A program made the position numbers and the translations under genes. Source: Sporomusaceae bacterium UBA7701 (GTDB taxonomy: Bacteria; Bacillota; Negativicutes; Sporomusales; UBA7701). Taken from it: DNA of 48,423 bases. Shown piece by piece: positions 7,994 to 17,095 of this stretch (position 1 is its first letter; every line of letters starts with the position of its first letter). The DNA is taken from the NCBI GenBank assembly GCA_002482545.1, contig DLGF01000017.1, positions 1 through 48,423 of the forward strand, written 5' to 3'. The notes beneath the pieces are model-generated. The model saw only the letters and a program-made list of their open reading frames with translations. It made no database searches and had not been told where the DNA came from.

Positions 7994-8656
7994 ATGGCGG
8001 TTATCTGTTCGGCGCGGCAGGCGCTTGCAGGGCTTACCGGCGGCATGAGCGTAATGGTCGCGGGCTTTCTGGGGGTCGGGACTCCGGAAGAACTGGTGGG
8101 GGCCGTGATCGAAAGCGGCGTAACCGGCCTCACGGTCATCGCCAACGACAGCGCCTTTCCGGGCGTGGGCGTGGGCAGGCTTCAAGACAGCAAACAAATC
8201 GGCAAGCTTCATGCATCCTATATCGGGGGCCATTCCGACACCGGAAAATGCATGGAAACCGGGGAGATGGACGTCGTACTGACCCCGCAGGGCACGCTGG
8301 CGGAACAAATCCGGGCCGGCGGCTCGGGGCTGGGCGGCTTCCTCACTCCGACCGGGGTGGGAACGGTGGTGGCCAACGGCAAACAGGAGATGACGGTCAA
8401 CGGCAGGACCTATCTGCTGGAGCTCCCGCTCAAAGCCGATTTTGCCCTGCTCAGGGCTCATCGGGCCGATGCGGCCGGCAATCTGATCTACCGGAACTCC
8501 GCCCGGAACTTCAACCCGCTGATGGCGATGGCCGCCGAGGTTGTCGTGGCCGAGGTGGATGAAGTCGTTCCGGTGGGCGCGATTGCCCCGGAAGAGGTTA
8601 TGACACCCGGCATCTTCATTGATTATATTGTGATACGGGGGGAGAAGAATGGCTGA
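7994..8656 (+). CDS. atoD: Acetoacetate/butyrate CoA-transferase subunit A
   Basis: This 220-residue class I CoA-transferase alpha subunit has the N-terminal family motif VMVAGFLGVGTPEELV (20-35) and the later SYIGGHSDTGKCMETGE and ADFALLRAHRADAAGNLIYR segments. With subunit B it moves CoA between acyl-CoA (for example butyryl-CoA) and acetoacetate. In this operon it would activate the acetoacetate released by Kce, so that thiolase can split it. The ATG follows AGGGGGGATGAGCA. Its 3' end overlaps atoA by eight bases. The exact acyl donor cannot be told from sequence. Confidence 0.92.
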   Translation: MAVICSARQALAGLTGGMSVMVAGFLGVGTPEELVGAVIESGVTGLTVIANDSAFPGVGVGRLQDSKQIGKLHASYIGGHSDTGKCMETGEMDVVLTPQGTLAEQIRAGGSGLGGFLTPTGVGTVVANGKQEMTVNGRTYLLELPLKADFALLRAHRADAAGNLIYRNSARNFNPLMAMAAEVVVAEVDEVVPVGAIAPEEVMTPGIFIDYIVIRGEKNG

Positions 8657-9314
8657 ACAGGACAGACGGGGCCGCATCGCCCGGCGGGTCACCCTTGAAC
8701 TTGCCGACGGCTCGGTGGTCAACCTCGGTATTGGCATGCCGACGTTGGTCGCCAACTATCTCCCGCCCGGCGTGGCGATTATCCTCCAGTCGGAAAACGG
8801 CTTTCTGGGCCTGGGACCCGAACCGAGCCCGGAAGAAGCGGACAAGGATCTGGTCAACGCCGGCGGGAAGCCGGTCACCATTCTGCCGGGCGGGGCGTTC
8901 TTCGACAGCGCCATGTCCTTCGCCATTATCCGGGGCGGCCATGTCGACGCCACCGTCCTCGGCGCCCTGGAGGTGGATGAAAAAGGCAATCTGGCCAACT
9001 GGATGGTGCCGGGGCGCCGGGTACCCGGCATGGGCGGGGCGATGGATCTCGTGGTCGGCGCCAAGCGGGTCATCGTGGCCATGGAACATGTCAACAGGGA
9101 CGGCTCGCCCAAGATCGTCAGGGAGTGTACACTGCCGCTGACCGCCAAAGGCGAGGTCGACTTGATCGTTACGGACCTGGCGGTCATCGAAGTGCGGCAG
9201 GACGGGCTGCAACTGCTGGAGATCGCCGCCGATACCACGGTCGAAGCGGTGCTGGCCGCCACCGGGGTCCCCCTTTCCGTACCGGCGGGCGGTGTGCCGG
9301 TCTTTGGCGCTTAG
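8649..9314 (+). CDS. atoA: Acetoacetate/butyrate CoA-transferase subunit B
   Basis: This 221-residue beta subunit carries the catalytic glutamate E49 in the SENG motif (48-51), preceded by NLGIGMPTLVANYLPPG (25-41). It is followed by the typical GGAFFDSAMSFAIIRGGHVD and GAMDLVVGAKRVIVAMEH segments. The glutamate forms the covalent CoA thioester during transfer. The gene overlaps atoD by eight bases and ends 30 bases before the thiolase gene, so the three form one unit with kamA. Together they convert acetoacetate to acetoacetyl-CoA and then to acetyl-CoA. Confidence 0.93.
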   Translation: MAEQDRRGRIARRVTLELADGSVVNLGIGMPTLVANYLPPGVAIILQSENGFLGLGPEPSPEEADKDLVNAGGKPVTILPGGAFFDSAMSFAIIRGGHVDATVLGALEVDEKGNLANWMVPGRRVPGMGGAMDLVVGAKRVIVAMEHVNRDGSPKIVRECTLPLTAKGEVDLIVTDLAVIEVRQDGLQLLEIAADTTVEAVLAATGVPLSVPAGGVPVFGA

Positions 9315-9344
9315 CCGGATAATCTGAACAGGTGGTGAATATCG

Positions 9345-10523
9345 ATGCGGGAAGTTGTAATTGTAGGAGCTGCCCGGACAGCCATCGGCAGTTTCAACGG
9401 AGGCCTGGCCTCTTTTTCGGCTACCGAGCTCGGGCGGGCGGCCATCGTGGCCGTTTTGGAGCGGGCGGGCGTCGCGCCCCAACTGGTGGATGAAGTCATC
9501 CTGGGAAATGTTCTCCAGGCCGGCCTGGGGCAAAACCCGGCCCGCCAGGCGGCGCTGAAGGCCGGGATTCCGGCTGAAGTGCCGTCCTATACGGTAAACA
9601 AGGTGTGCGGTTCGGGGCTGAAGGCCGTCAACCTGGCGGCTCAGGCGATTATCGCCGGCGACGCCGACCTCGTCGTGGCCGGGGGGATGGAGAGCATGAG
9701 CAATGCGCCGTATCTTCTGGAAAAGGCCCGCTGGGGCCACCGGATGGGACACGGCAAGCTGGTCGACGCCATGATTCAGGATGGGCTCTGGTGCGCCATG
9801 AGCGACTATCATATGGGAATCACGGCCGAAAACGTCGCCGCCCAGTGCGGCATCAGCCGGCAGGCTCAGGACGAACTGGCGGCCTCCTCGCAGGCCAAGG
9901 CGGCCAAAGCGATCGCCGACGGTCTGTTCAAGGAGGAAATTCTTCCGATGACCATTAAGGGTAAAAAAGGCGACACGGTTTTTGACACCGACGAATATCC
10001 GCGGGCCGGAACCTCGGCGGAAAGCCTGGCGGGCCTCAGGCCGGCCTTCAAGCCGGACGGCACCGTGACGGCCGGCAACGCATCCGGGATCAACGACGGG
10101 GCGGCGGCGCTGGTGGTGGCTTCCGCCGAAAAGGCGAAGCAGCTCGGCCTCAGGCCGCTGGCCCGCATCCGGTCCTATGCCGCGTGCGGGATCGACCCGA
10201 GCATCATGGGACTCGGTCCGGTAGCGGCGACCCGTAAGGCGCTGACGAAAGCCGGGCTGACCATGGCCGACCTGGACCTGATCGAAGCCAACGAAGCCTT
10301 CGCCGCCCAGTTTTTGGCGGTTGGCAAGGAACTGGGGCTGCCGGCGGAAAAGACCAATGTCCATGGCGGGGCCGTCGCCCTCGGCCACCCGATCGGCGCC
10401 AGCGGGGCACGCATCCTGGTGACGCTGCTCCACGCCATGAAACGGCGGGAGGCGCGCCTGGGGCTGGCCACGCTGTGCATCGGCGGCGGCCAGGGCGTGG
10501 CGACGGTCGTGGAACGGATATAG
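9345..10523 (+). CDS. atoB: Acetyl-CoA C-acetyltransferase (thiolase)
   Basis: This full-length 392-residue biosynthetic-type thiolase has the nucleophile C88 (NKVCGSGLK), H348 (ALGHPIGASGAR) and the second catalytic cysteine C378 (LCIGGGQG). The EANEAFAAQ stretch of the family is present. It cleaves acetoacetyl-CoA with CoA to two acetyl-CoA, completing the use of the acetoacetate branch of lysine fermentation. It could equally run in the condensing direction for butyrate synthesis. It is the last gene of the kamA operon and is followed by a hairpin terminator. Confidence 0.95.
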   Translation: MREVVIVGAARTAIGSFNGGLASFSATELGRAAIVAVLERAGVAPQLVDEVILGNVLQAGLGQNPARQAALKAGIPAEVPSYTVNKVCGSGLKAVNLAAQAIIAGDADLVVAGGMESMSNAPYLLEKARWGHRMGHGKLVDAMIQDGLWCAMSDYHMGITAENVAAQCGISRQAQDELAASSQAKAAKAIADGLFKEEILPMTIKGKKGDTVFDTDEYPRAGTSAESLAGLRPAFKPDGTVTAGNASGINDGAAALVVASAEKAKQLGLRPLARIRSYAACGIDPSIMGLGPVAATRKALTKAGLTMADLDLIEANEAFAAQFLAVGKELGLPAEKTNVHGGAVALGHPIGASGARILVTLLHAMKRREARLGLATLCIGGGQGVATVVERI

Positions 10524-10553
10524 TCAGACAGCCTGGGTTTTTTTCAACAGACT

Positions 10554-10580
10554 GGCCGGCCCTTTGCGGGTCGGCCTTTT
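10554..10580 (+). terminator. Intrinsic terminator after the thiolase gene
   Basis: The arms GGCCGGCCC (10554-10562) and GGGTCGGCC (10568-10576) pair with one G-T contact around a five-base loop. They are followed by TTTT. It closes the kamA-atoD-atoA-atoB block. Confidence 0.8.
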
Positions 10581-10689
10581 ACTTGCAAAAGAGCAATTTT
10601 TACGGGGTGAGACCTGCGGCAGCCGGCGTTTTTGTGAAGGCGCGGCGCGGCCGGGCCGCCATTTCCAATATCCCCCATGGTTTGCATGT

Positions 10690-10718
10690 TTGTATGGAAG
10701 CCCCGGTTGTGGTACTAT
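10690..10718 (+). promoter_or_regulatory. Sigma-A-type promoter for the MinJ-like gene
   Basis: TTGTAT (10690-10695) and TACTAT (10713-10718) are separated by 17 bases. This gives a start about 25 bases before the GTG codon of the next gene. Confidence 0.55.
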
Positions 10719-10749
10719 GATCTCGGAACAAAAAATTCGAGGTGAAACC

Positions 10750-11985
10750 GTGTTTCCATGGCAGGAATTTTTGGGCCTCATCCTTCAGAAGCAGTTTGCG
10801 GCGGTATTTGACCCGACTTTTTTGCTGGTGCTGGCCCTGGTGGCCTTTATGTACCAACGGCTCCAGCGGGAGCAATTGCAGATGTTCGGCGTCCTCGGCT
10901 GCCAGTTGTGGCAGCAGGTGCTGGCCGCGGCCTTTTACGGCGTTGTCGGCGGCATCATCGGCAGCGTGATATTGGGGGTGGCCGGAGTGACGGTCAACCA
11001 CCTGGGATTGAATTACATCTGGCCGGTGGCCATTGCCCTTACGCTGGTCAATATGCGGTTCATGTGCTTTGCCTACGCCGGAGGACTCGTGGCTCTGGCC
11101 AACCTGCTGTTCGGCTGGCCGGCGGTAAACGTGCCCCAGGTATTGGCGCTGGTGGCGGGACTTCATATCACCGAAAGCCTCCTCATCTTTATCAGCGGGC
11201 GCTACAGCGCCGTTCCGCTCCTGCTGCGGCGGGAGGACGGACGGATTGTCGGGGCGTTCAATCTTCAGAATTTCTGGCCGTTGCCGCTGGTTATGCTGGG
11301 AGCGGTCGGCATCCCGGAAACCACCCAGCTTTCGGGCATCAGCATGCCCGACTGGTGGCCGCTGCTGCCGATCGGGGAGGACCTTCCCGCCGGCCAGACC
11401 TGGCTTTACGGCATGCTGCCGGTGGCGGCGGCCCTGGGGTACGCCGACCTGGCGGTGGCCAGCAGTCCGGTGGAGCGCCGGCGCGCTTCGGCGGCCCACC
11501 TCGCCTTGTACAGCATTACCCTGATGGGGCTGACGCTGCTGTCGGTAAAATACCACTGGCTGCAGTTTATTGCCGCGCTGTTGTCGCCCTTGGGCCATGA
11601 ACTGCTTATCCAGCTCGACAACCGGCGGGAGATGCAGCGGGAGCCGCGATACGTTCCCCCGCCGGAAGGCGTGATGGTTTTGGATACGGTGACCGGGAGC
11701 CCGGCCCGCCGGCTGGGGCTGCGCCCGGGCGATATTCTGCTGGAGCTGGCCGGCTTGCCTGTCAATGACGGCTATGAGCTGGCCCGGGCGATCAGCTATG
11801 CGCCGGAAGCCTTCGAGGCCGTTGTCAGCCGAGGGGGCCGCGTTGAGCGCCGCCAGGGAAGGTTTGCGGACGGCGAGCGCCGGCTGGGGATTATTCTTGT
11901 GCCGGACGGGTATTCGGCCGGCTATGCCGAAGTGACCCGCCGGTACGGCCTGCTGGACTGGCTGGCCCGCCGGCTGAAAAAATGA
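10750..11985 (+). CDS. MinJ-like polytopic membrane protein with C-terminal PDZ domain
   Basis: About 411 residues. The first 300 contain seven or eight hydrophobic segments (for example FLLVLALVAFMY, VVGGIIGSVILGVAGV, VAIALTLVNMRFMCFAYAGG, LALYSITLMGLTLLSV). A soluble PDZ domain follows at about 310-390 (GSPARRLGLRPGDILLELAG). This arrangement and length match Bacillus MinJ, which links MinD to DivIVA at the division site. In Bacillus minJ also lies just upstream of uvrBA, as here. The GTG start at 10750 is chosen because it follows a GAGGTG site and because longer versions add non-hydrophobic sequence overlapping the promoter. A cell-division or polar role is inferred, not shown. Confidence 0.65.
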   Translation: MFPWQEFLGLILQKQFAAVFDPTFLLVLALVAFMYQRLQREQLQMFGVLGCQLWQQVLAAAFYGVVGGIIGSVILGVAGVTVNHLGLNYIWPVAIALTLVNMRFMCFAYAGGLVALANLLFGWPAVNVPQVLALVAGLHITESLLIFISGRYSAVPLLLRREDGRIVGAFNLQNFWPLPLVMLGAVGIPETTQLSGISMPDWWPLLPIGEDLPAGQTWLYGMLPVAAALGYADLAVASSPVERRRASAAHLALYSITLMGLTLLSVKYHWLQFIAALLSPLGHELLIQLDNRREMQREPRYVPPPEGVMVLDTVTGSPARRLGLRPGDILLELAGLPVNDGYELARAISYAPEAFEAVVSRGGRVERRQGRFADGERRLGIILVPDGYSAGYAEVTRRYGLLDWLARRLKK

Positions 11986-12026
11986 CGGCTTGGGATACTT
12001 TGATAAAATGATACAAACCTCTTGCC

Positions 12027-12040
12027 CGAACATATGTACT
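12027..12040 (+). promoter_or_regulatory. LexA (DinR)-type SOS box 1 before uvrB
   Basis: CGAACATATGTACT has a perfect left half (CGAAC) and a 3-of-5 right half compared with the Gram-positive consensus CGAAC-N4-GTTCG. It overlaps the end of a -35-like TTGCCC (12023-12028). A TAGGAT or GATAAT -10 follows at 12045-12053. Confidence 0.65.
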
Positions 12041-12060
12041 GTGTTAGGATAATAGTATGG

Positions 12061-12074
12061 CGAACATATATTCG
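12061..12074 (+). promoter_or_regulatory. LexA (DinR)-type SOS box 2 before uvrB
   Basis: CGAACATATATTCG matches the SOS box consensus at 9 of 10 defined positions. It lies just downstream of the probable -10, around the transcription start. With box 1 it brackets the uvrB promoter; centres are 34 bases apart. Confidence 0.75.
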
Positions 12075-12101
12075 TCCTGACGCGAGATTGTGTGGTGATA
12101 A

Positions 12102-14174
12102 TTGTTGGCGACCATCGTGCCTAATCTAAAAACGACCCACCATGAGGACAAGCGGCCTTTCCGGATCGAGGCCCCCTTTAAACCGACCGGCGATCAGCCC
12201 GAGGCCATCCGCCAACTGGCGGACGGGGTTCGGCGCGGCGCTTGGTCGCAGGTCTTGCTGGGAGCGACCGGGACAGGCAAAACCTTCACCATTGCCAAAG
12301 TAATCGAGGAAGTGCAGAAGCCGACGCTGGTCATCGCCCACAACAAGACGCTGGCCGCCCAACTGGCCAGCGAATTTAAGGAGTTTTTCCCCGATAATGC
12401 GGTGGAATACTTCGTCAGTTATTATGATTATTATCAGCCCGAGGCCTATATCGCCCATACGGACACTTATATCGAGAAAGACGCTTCCATCAACGACGAA
12501 ATCGACAAGCTGCGCCACTCGGCGACCAGTTCGCTGTTCGAGCGCCGCGACGTCATCGTCGTTGCCAGCGTTTCGTGCATTTACGGCTTGGGCTCGCCGG
12601 AGGACTACTACAATCTGGTGCTGTCCCTCCGGCAGGGGCAGCTGAAAGACCGCGACGAGATACTGCGCAAGCTGGTCGACATTCAGTACGACCGCAACGA
12701 CATAAACTTTACCCGCGGCACTTTCCGGGTCAGGGGCGATGTCGTCGAGATCTTTCCCGCCGCCTACGGCGAAAAGGCGGTGCGGGTGGAACTGTTCGGC
12801 GACGAGATCGAGCGCATTCTCGAAATCGACACCATGACCGGCGAGATTTTGGCCGAACGCAAGCATATGGCTATCTATCCCGCGTCCCACTATGTCACCT
12901 CCCGGGAGAACATGGAACGGGCCGTGAAGGACATCGAGAGCGAGCTTGAAGCGCGGCTGGCGGAGTTAAAGGCCCAGGACCGGGTGCTGGAAGCGCAGCG
13001 GCTCGCCCAGCGCACCAAGTACGACCTGGAAATGATGCTGGAAATGGGGTATTGCTCCGGCATTGAGAACTATTCGCGGCACCTTACGGCGCGCAAGCCC
13101 GGCGAGGCGCCCTATACGCTGATCGACTATTTTCCCGATGATTATCTCATTGTCATCGACGAATCCCATGTTACCCTGCCCCAGCTCCGGGCGATGTACA
13201 ACGGCGACCGCTCCCGCAAGGAGTCCCTGGTGGAGCATGGCTTTCGCCTGCCTTCGGCCTACGACAACCGCCCCCTGAAGTTTGACGAGTTTAATGAACG
13301 GATCAACCAGATCATCTACATATCCGCCACCCCCGCCCAGTATGAGCTGGAAGCCAGCACCCAGGTGGCCCAGCAGATTATCCGGCCGACCGGCCTGCTC
13401 GATCCTGAGATCGAAATACGGCCCATCAAAGGGCAGATGGACGACCTGCTGGGAGAAATCAAGGCCAGGGCCGCCGCCAACGAACGGGTGCTGGTCACGA
13501 CGCTGACGAAAAAGATGGCGGAGGACCTGACCGAATACTTCAAGGAAATGAGTATCCGGGTCCGGTACCTCCATTCCGATATCGCCACCATCGAGCGGGT
13601 CGAAATCCTGCGGGACCTCAGGGCCGGCGAGTTTGACGTGCTGGTCGGGATCAACCTGCTCCGGGAGGGCCTGGATTTGCCGGAAGTATCGCTGGTGGCC
13701 ATTCTGGACGCGGACAAGGAGGGCTTTCTGCGGTCCGAAACGTCGCTCATTCAGACGATCGGCCGGGCGGCCCGCAATGTCCGCGGCCGGGTCATCATGT
13801 ATGCCGACACCGTCACCGACTCCATGCGCCGGGCGATCGACGAAACCGACCGCCGCCGGGCCGTGCAGGAGGCTTACAACCGGGAGCGCGGCATAACGCC
13901 GCAGACCATTCAGAAGCGGGTCAAGGAACTCATCGAGACCACCAAGGTCGCCGAGACTCCCGGCGAATACCGGGCCAGCCGGATTGAGGCCATGTCCCGG
14001 GCCGAGACGCTGGAACTGATCGCCAAGCTGGAAAAAGACATGCGCCAGGCCTCCAAACTGCTCGAATTCGAGCGGGCGGCCGAGCTGCGCGACATGATCG
14101 TGGAGCTCAGGCAGCGTCTGGCGGAAGCGCCGGGCGGCAAAAAAGAAAAAAGTACCCGGCCCAAACGGGCCTGA
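12102..14174 (+). CDS. uvrB: Excinuclease ABC subunit B
   Basis: UvrB is the damage-verifying helicase-like subunit of nucleotide excision repair; it is loaded by UvrA and recruits UvrC. Walker A GATGTGKT lies at about residues 51-58. The beta-hairpin region begins YYDYYQPEAYI, DESHVTLPQ contains Walker B, and the helicase C-terminal motifs GINLLREGLDLPEV and QTIGRAARN follow. A UVR coiled-coil that contacts UvrC is at about 635-670 (IAKLEKDMRQASKLLEFERA). The 690-residue length is normal. The start is uncertain: no ATG is in a suitable place, and the TTG at 12102 (or 12105) behind GTGGTGATAA is the best choice, with GTG 12117 an alternative. Two SOS boxes indicate LexA control. Confidence 0.97.
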   Translation: MLATIVPNLKTTHHEDKRPFRIEAPFKPTGDQPEAIRQLADGVRRGAWSQVLLGATGTGKTFTIAKVIEEVQKPTLVIAHNKTLAAQLASEFKEFFPDNAVEYFVSYYDYYQPEAYIAHTDTYIEKDASINDEIDKLRHSATSSLFERRDVIVVASVSCIYGLGSPEDYYNLVLSLRQGQLKDRDEILRKLVDIQYDRNDINFTRGTFRVRGDVVEIFPAAYGEKAVRVELFGDEIERILEIDTMTGEILAERKHMAIYPASHYVTSRENMERAVKDIESELEARLAELKAQDRVLEAQRLAQRTKYDLEMMLEMGYCSGIENYSRHLTARKPGEAPYTLIDYFPDDYLIVIDESHVTLPQLRAMYNGDRSRKESLVEHGFRLPSAYDNRPLKFDEFNERINQIIYISATPAQYELEASTQVAQQIIRPTGLLDPEIEIRPIKGQMDDLLGEIKARAAANERVLVTTLTKKMAEDLTEYFKEMSIRVRYLHSDIATIERVEILRDLRAGEFDVLVGINLLREGLDLPEVSLVAILDADKEGFLRSETSLIQTIGRAARNVRGRVIMYADTVTDSMRRAIDETDRRRAVQEAYNRERGITPQTIQKRVKELIETTKVAETPGEYRASRIEAMSRAETLELIAKLEKDMRQASKLLEFERAAELRDMIVELRQRLAEAPGGKKEKSTRPKRA

Positions 14175-14205
14175 ACGATAACCGAGTCAACCGGAGGACA
14201 AAACG

Positions 14206-17052
14206 TTGAAAGATAAAATCATTGTAAAAGGCGCCAGACAGCATAATCTTAAAAACATCGACGTGGAAATTCCCCGCGACGAGCTGGTGGTCATCACCGG
14301 TCTCAGCGGGTCGGGGAAATCGTCGTTGGCTTTTGACACCATCTACGCCGAGGGCCAGCGCCGCTATGTCGAGTCGCTTTCGGCTTATGCCCGGCAGTTT
14401 CTCGGGCAAATGGACAAGCCTGACGTCGATTATATCGAAGGCTTGTCGCCGGCCATTTCCATTGACCAGAAGACCACCAGCCGCAACCCCCGCTCGACGG
14501 TGGGCACGGTCACGGAGATCTACGACTATCTGCGGCTGCTGTTCGCCCGCGCCGGGCGGCCCCACTGCCCCCAGTGCGGCAAACCCATCAGCCAGCAGAC
14601 GGTGGAGCAGATGGTCGACCAGCTCATGGCTCTGGGGGAAGGGACGCGCCTGTCCGTCCTGGCGCCGGTCATCCGCGGCAAAAAAGGCGAGCACCAGAAA
14701 GTGCTGGAAGATATCCGCAAGGAAGGCTACGCCCGGGTCCGGGTGGACGGCGAGGTCCAGGATGTCGGCGCTGAAATCAGGCTGGAGAAAAACAAAAAGC
14801 ATTCCATCGAAGTGGTGGTTGACCGGATTGTCATCCGCGACGGTATCGCCCAGCGGCTGGCGGATTCGCTGGAAACGGCGCTCAACCTGGCGCAGGGCCT
14901 GGTCATCATCGACGTCGTCGGCGGCCGGGAAATGGTGTTCAGCCAGAACTTCGCCTGTGTCGACTGCTCGGTCAGCCTGCCGGAAATCGCGCCGCGGATG
15001 TTTTCCTTCAACAACCCCTTCGGCGCTTGCCCGGATTGTACCGGACTCGGCAACAACATGGAGATCGACCCGGCGCTCGTCGTGCCTGACGGCTCGAAAT
15101 CGCTGCTGGACGGGGCCATCGCGCCGCTCAGCAAGAATACCAACTCCTACTTCATGTGCCAGTTGGAGGCTGTGGTCGACCATTATGGCCATTCCCTGTA
15201 CGCAATCTGGAACGACATCCCCGAGGACTTGCGGAAGATTATTCTCTATGGCGCCGGGGATGAGCGCTTCTCCTTCAATTACGAGAATATGTACGGCGAG
15301 CGGCGGACCTATCACGCCCCCTTCGAAGGCGCCATTCCGACGCTTAACCGCCGCTACCGGGAAACGGCCTCCGACTGGTCGCGGGAGGAAATCGAGGAGT
15401 TTATGAGCTCCAAGCCCTGCCCCACCTGCAAGGGCGCCAGGCTGAAACCCGAAGCGCTGGCGGTGCGGGTGGGCGGCAAGAATATCTACGAAGTCACCCG
15501 GATGACGGTGGCGGAGAGCCAGGCCTTTTTCGCCGGGCTGGAACTGACCGAGCGGGAGAGGATCATCGCCCATCAGATTTTAAAAGAAATTAACGCCCGC
15601 CTGGGCTTCCTGATCAACGTCGGCCTCGACTATCTGACCCTCGACCGGGCTGCCGGGACGCTCTCCGGCGGCGAGGCGCAGCGCATCCGGCTGGCCACCC
15701 AGATCGGTTCGGGCCTGGTCGGGGTGCTCTACATTCTCGACGAGCCCAGCATCGGTCTTCACCAGCGGGACAACAACCGGCTGCTGGCCACCCTCAAAAA
15801 GCTCCGGGACCTGGGGAACACGCTCCTGGTGGTCGAACACGACGAGGACACCATGTACACCGCCGACCATATCATTGACATCGGACCCGCCGCCGGCTCG
15901 GAAGGCGGCCGGATCATCGCCCAGGGGACGGTGGAAGAAATCAAGCGCTGCGGAGCATCGATCACCGGCCAGTACCTCAGCGGCAAAAAGTTTATCCCGG
16001 TGCCGGAGGAGCGGCGCAAACCCAACGGCAAATGGCTGGAAGTGGTCGGGGCCAAAGAAAATAACCTGAAGGACCTCACTGTGCGCTTCCCCCTAGGGGT
16101 ATTCACCGCAGTCACCGGCGTGTCCGGCTCAGGCAAGAGTACGCTGGTCAACGAGATTCTCTATAAGGGCCTGGCCGGCAAGGTCTACGGCAGCCGGCTG
16201 CGCTCCGGGGTCCATGACGAAATTCGCGGCGTAGAATACATTGACAAGATCATTGACATTGATCAGTCGCCCATTGGCCGCACCCCGCGTTCCAACCCGG
16301 CGACCTACACCAGCCTGTTCGACTCCATCCGCGAACTGTTCAGCCAGACGCCGGAAGCCAAAATGCGGGGCTACAAACCCGGCCGATTCAGCTTCAACGT
16401 CAAAGGCGGCCGTTGTGAGGCCTGCAAGGGCGACGGCATCATCAAAATCGAGATGCACTTTCTGCCGGACGTATACGTCCCCTGCGAAGTCTGCAAAGGG
16501 GCCCGCTACAATCGCGAAACCCTGGAGGTCCGGTATAAAGGCAAAAGCATCGCCCAAGTCCTGGATATGGTGGTGGACGAAGCCGTCGACTTCTTCCAGA
16601 ACATCCCCAAAATCCATCGCAAACTGGAGATCCTCAAGGACGTCGGGCTTGGCTACATCAAACTCGGCCAGCCGGCCACCACGCTGTCGGGCGGTGAGGC
16701 CCAGCGGGTCAAGCTGGCCACCGAACTGGCCCGCCGCAGCACCGGCAAGACGCTGTATATTCTCGACGAGCCGACGACCGGTCTTCATACCGCCGACATC
16801 CACCGCCTGCTCGAAGTGCTGCAGCGGCTGGTCGACGGCGGCGACACCGTTGTGGTCATCGAACATAATCTCGATGTCATTAAAACCGCCGACTATATAA
16901 TTGACCTTGGTCCGGAGGGCGGCAGCCGGGGCGGAACCATCATCGCCCAGGGGACCCCGGAACAGGTGGCGGCCAAACCCGGTTCCTACACCGGCCAGTT
17001 CCTGGCGCCGGTGCTCCAGCGGGGGAAAAAGGGCGCCAGCCGGGCAGGCTGA
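14206..17052 (+). CDS. uvrA: Excinuclease ABC subunit A
   Basis: UvrA is the damage-scanning ABC ATPase of excision repair. The 948-residue protein has two ATPase halves: Walker A GLSGSGKSSL (about 32-41) and GVSGSGKSTL (about 641-650), signatures LSGGEAQR in both halves, and zinc-binding cysteine pairs including CPQCGKPIS and CEACKGDG/CEVCKGA. The TTG start at 14206 follows CCGGAGGACAAAACG. It lies 31 bases after uvrB, so the two are probably co-transcribed under SOS control. Confidence 0.97.
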   Translation: MKDKIIVKGARQHNLKNIDVEIPRDELVVITGLSGSGKSSLAFDTIYAEGQRRYVESLSAYARQFLGQMDKPDVDYIEGLSPAISIDQKTTSRNPRSTVGTVTEIYDYLRLLFARAGRPHCPQCGKPISQQTVEQMVDQLMALGEGTRLSVLAPVIRGKKGEHQKVLEDIRKEGYARVRVDGEVQDVGAEIRLEKNKKHSIEVVVDRIVIRDGIAQRLADSLETALNLAQGLVIIDVVGGREMVFSQNFACVDCSVSLPEIAPRMFSFNNPFGACPDCTGLGNNMEIDPALVVPDGSKSLLDGAIAPLSKNTNSYFMCQLEAVVDHYGHSLYAIWNDIPEDLRKIILYGAGDERFSFNYENMYGERRTYHAPFEGAIPTLNRRYRETASDWSREEIEEFMSSKPCPTCKGARLKPEALAVRVGGKNIYEVTRMTVAESQAFFAGLELTERERIIAHQILKEINARLGFLINVGLDYLTLDRAAGTLSGGEAQRIRLATQIGSGLVGVLYILDEPSIGLHQRDNNRLLATLKKLRDLGNTLLVVEHDEDTMYTADHIIDIGPAAGSEGGRIIAQGTVEEIKRCGASITGQYLSGKKFIPVPEERRKPNGKWLEVVGAKENNLKDLTVRFPLGVFTAVTGVSGSGKSTLVNEILYKGLAGKVYGSRLRSGVHDEIRGVEYIDKIIDIDQSPIGRTPRSNPATYTSLFDSIRELFSQTPEAKMRGYKPGRFSFNVKGGRCEACKGDGIIKIEMHFLPDVYVPCEVCKGARYNRETLEVRYKGKSIAQVLDMVVDEAVDFFQNIPKIHRKLEILKDVGLGYIKLGQPATTLSGGEAQRVKLATELARRSTGKTLYILDEPTTGLHTADIHRLLEVLQRLVDGGDTVVVIEHNLDVIKTADYIIDLGPEGGSRGGTIIAQGTPEQVAAKPGSYTGQFLAPVLQRGKKGASRAG

Positions 17053-17073
17053 ATTCCGCCAGGCGATAGATAA

Positions 17074-17094
17074 GGACGGGGTTCTGCCCCGTCC
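17074..17094. repeat. Hairpin repeat GGACGGGG...CCCCGTCC, copy 1
   Basis: GGACGGGG and CCCCGTCC pair around a five-base loop, 21 bases after the uvrA stop. A copy differing at one loop base is at 17397-17417. The two flank the large inverted-repeat element between uvrA and accC. It may act as the uvrA terminator, although it lacks a T run. Confidence 0.6.
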
Positions 17095-17095
17095 T

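Noticed and set aside
8616..10433. Minus-strand frame of 605 codons opposite atoA and the thiolase
   Set aside because: Same GC-bias effect. The plus-strand genes are complete, with catalytic residues in place.
10529..10545. CAGCCTGGGTT words here and at 47530 resembling the end of the large repeat element
   Set aside because: Only about a dozen bases match and the partner arms are missing. They could be chance or remnants, too weak to list as copies.
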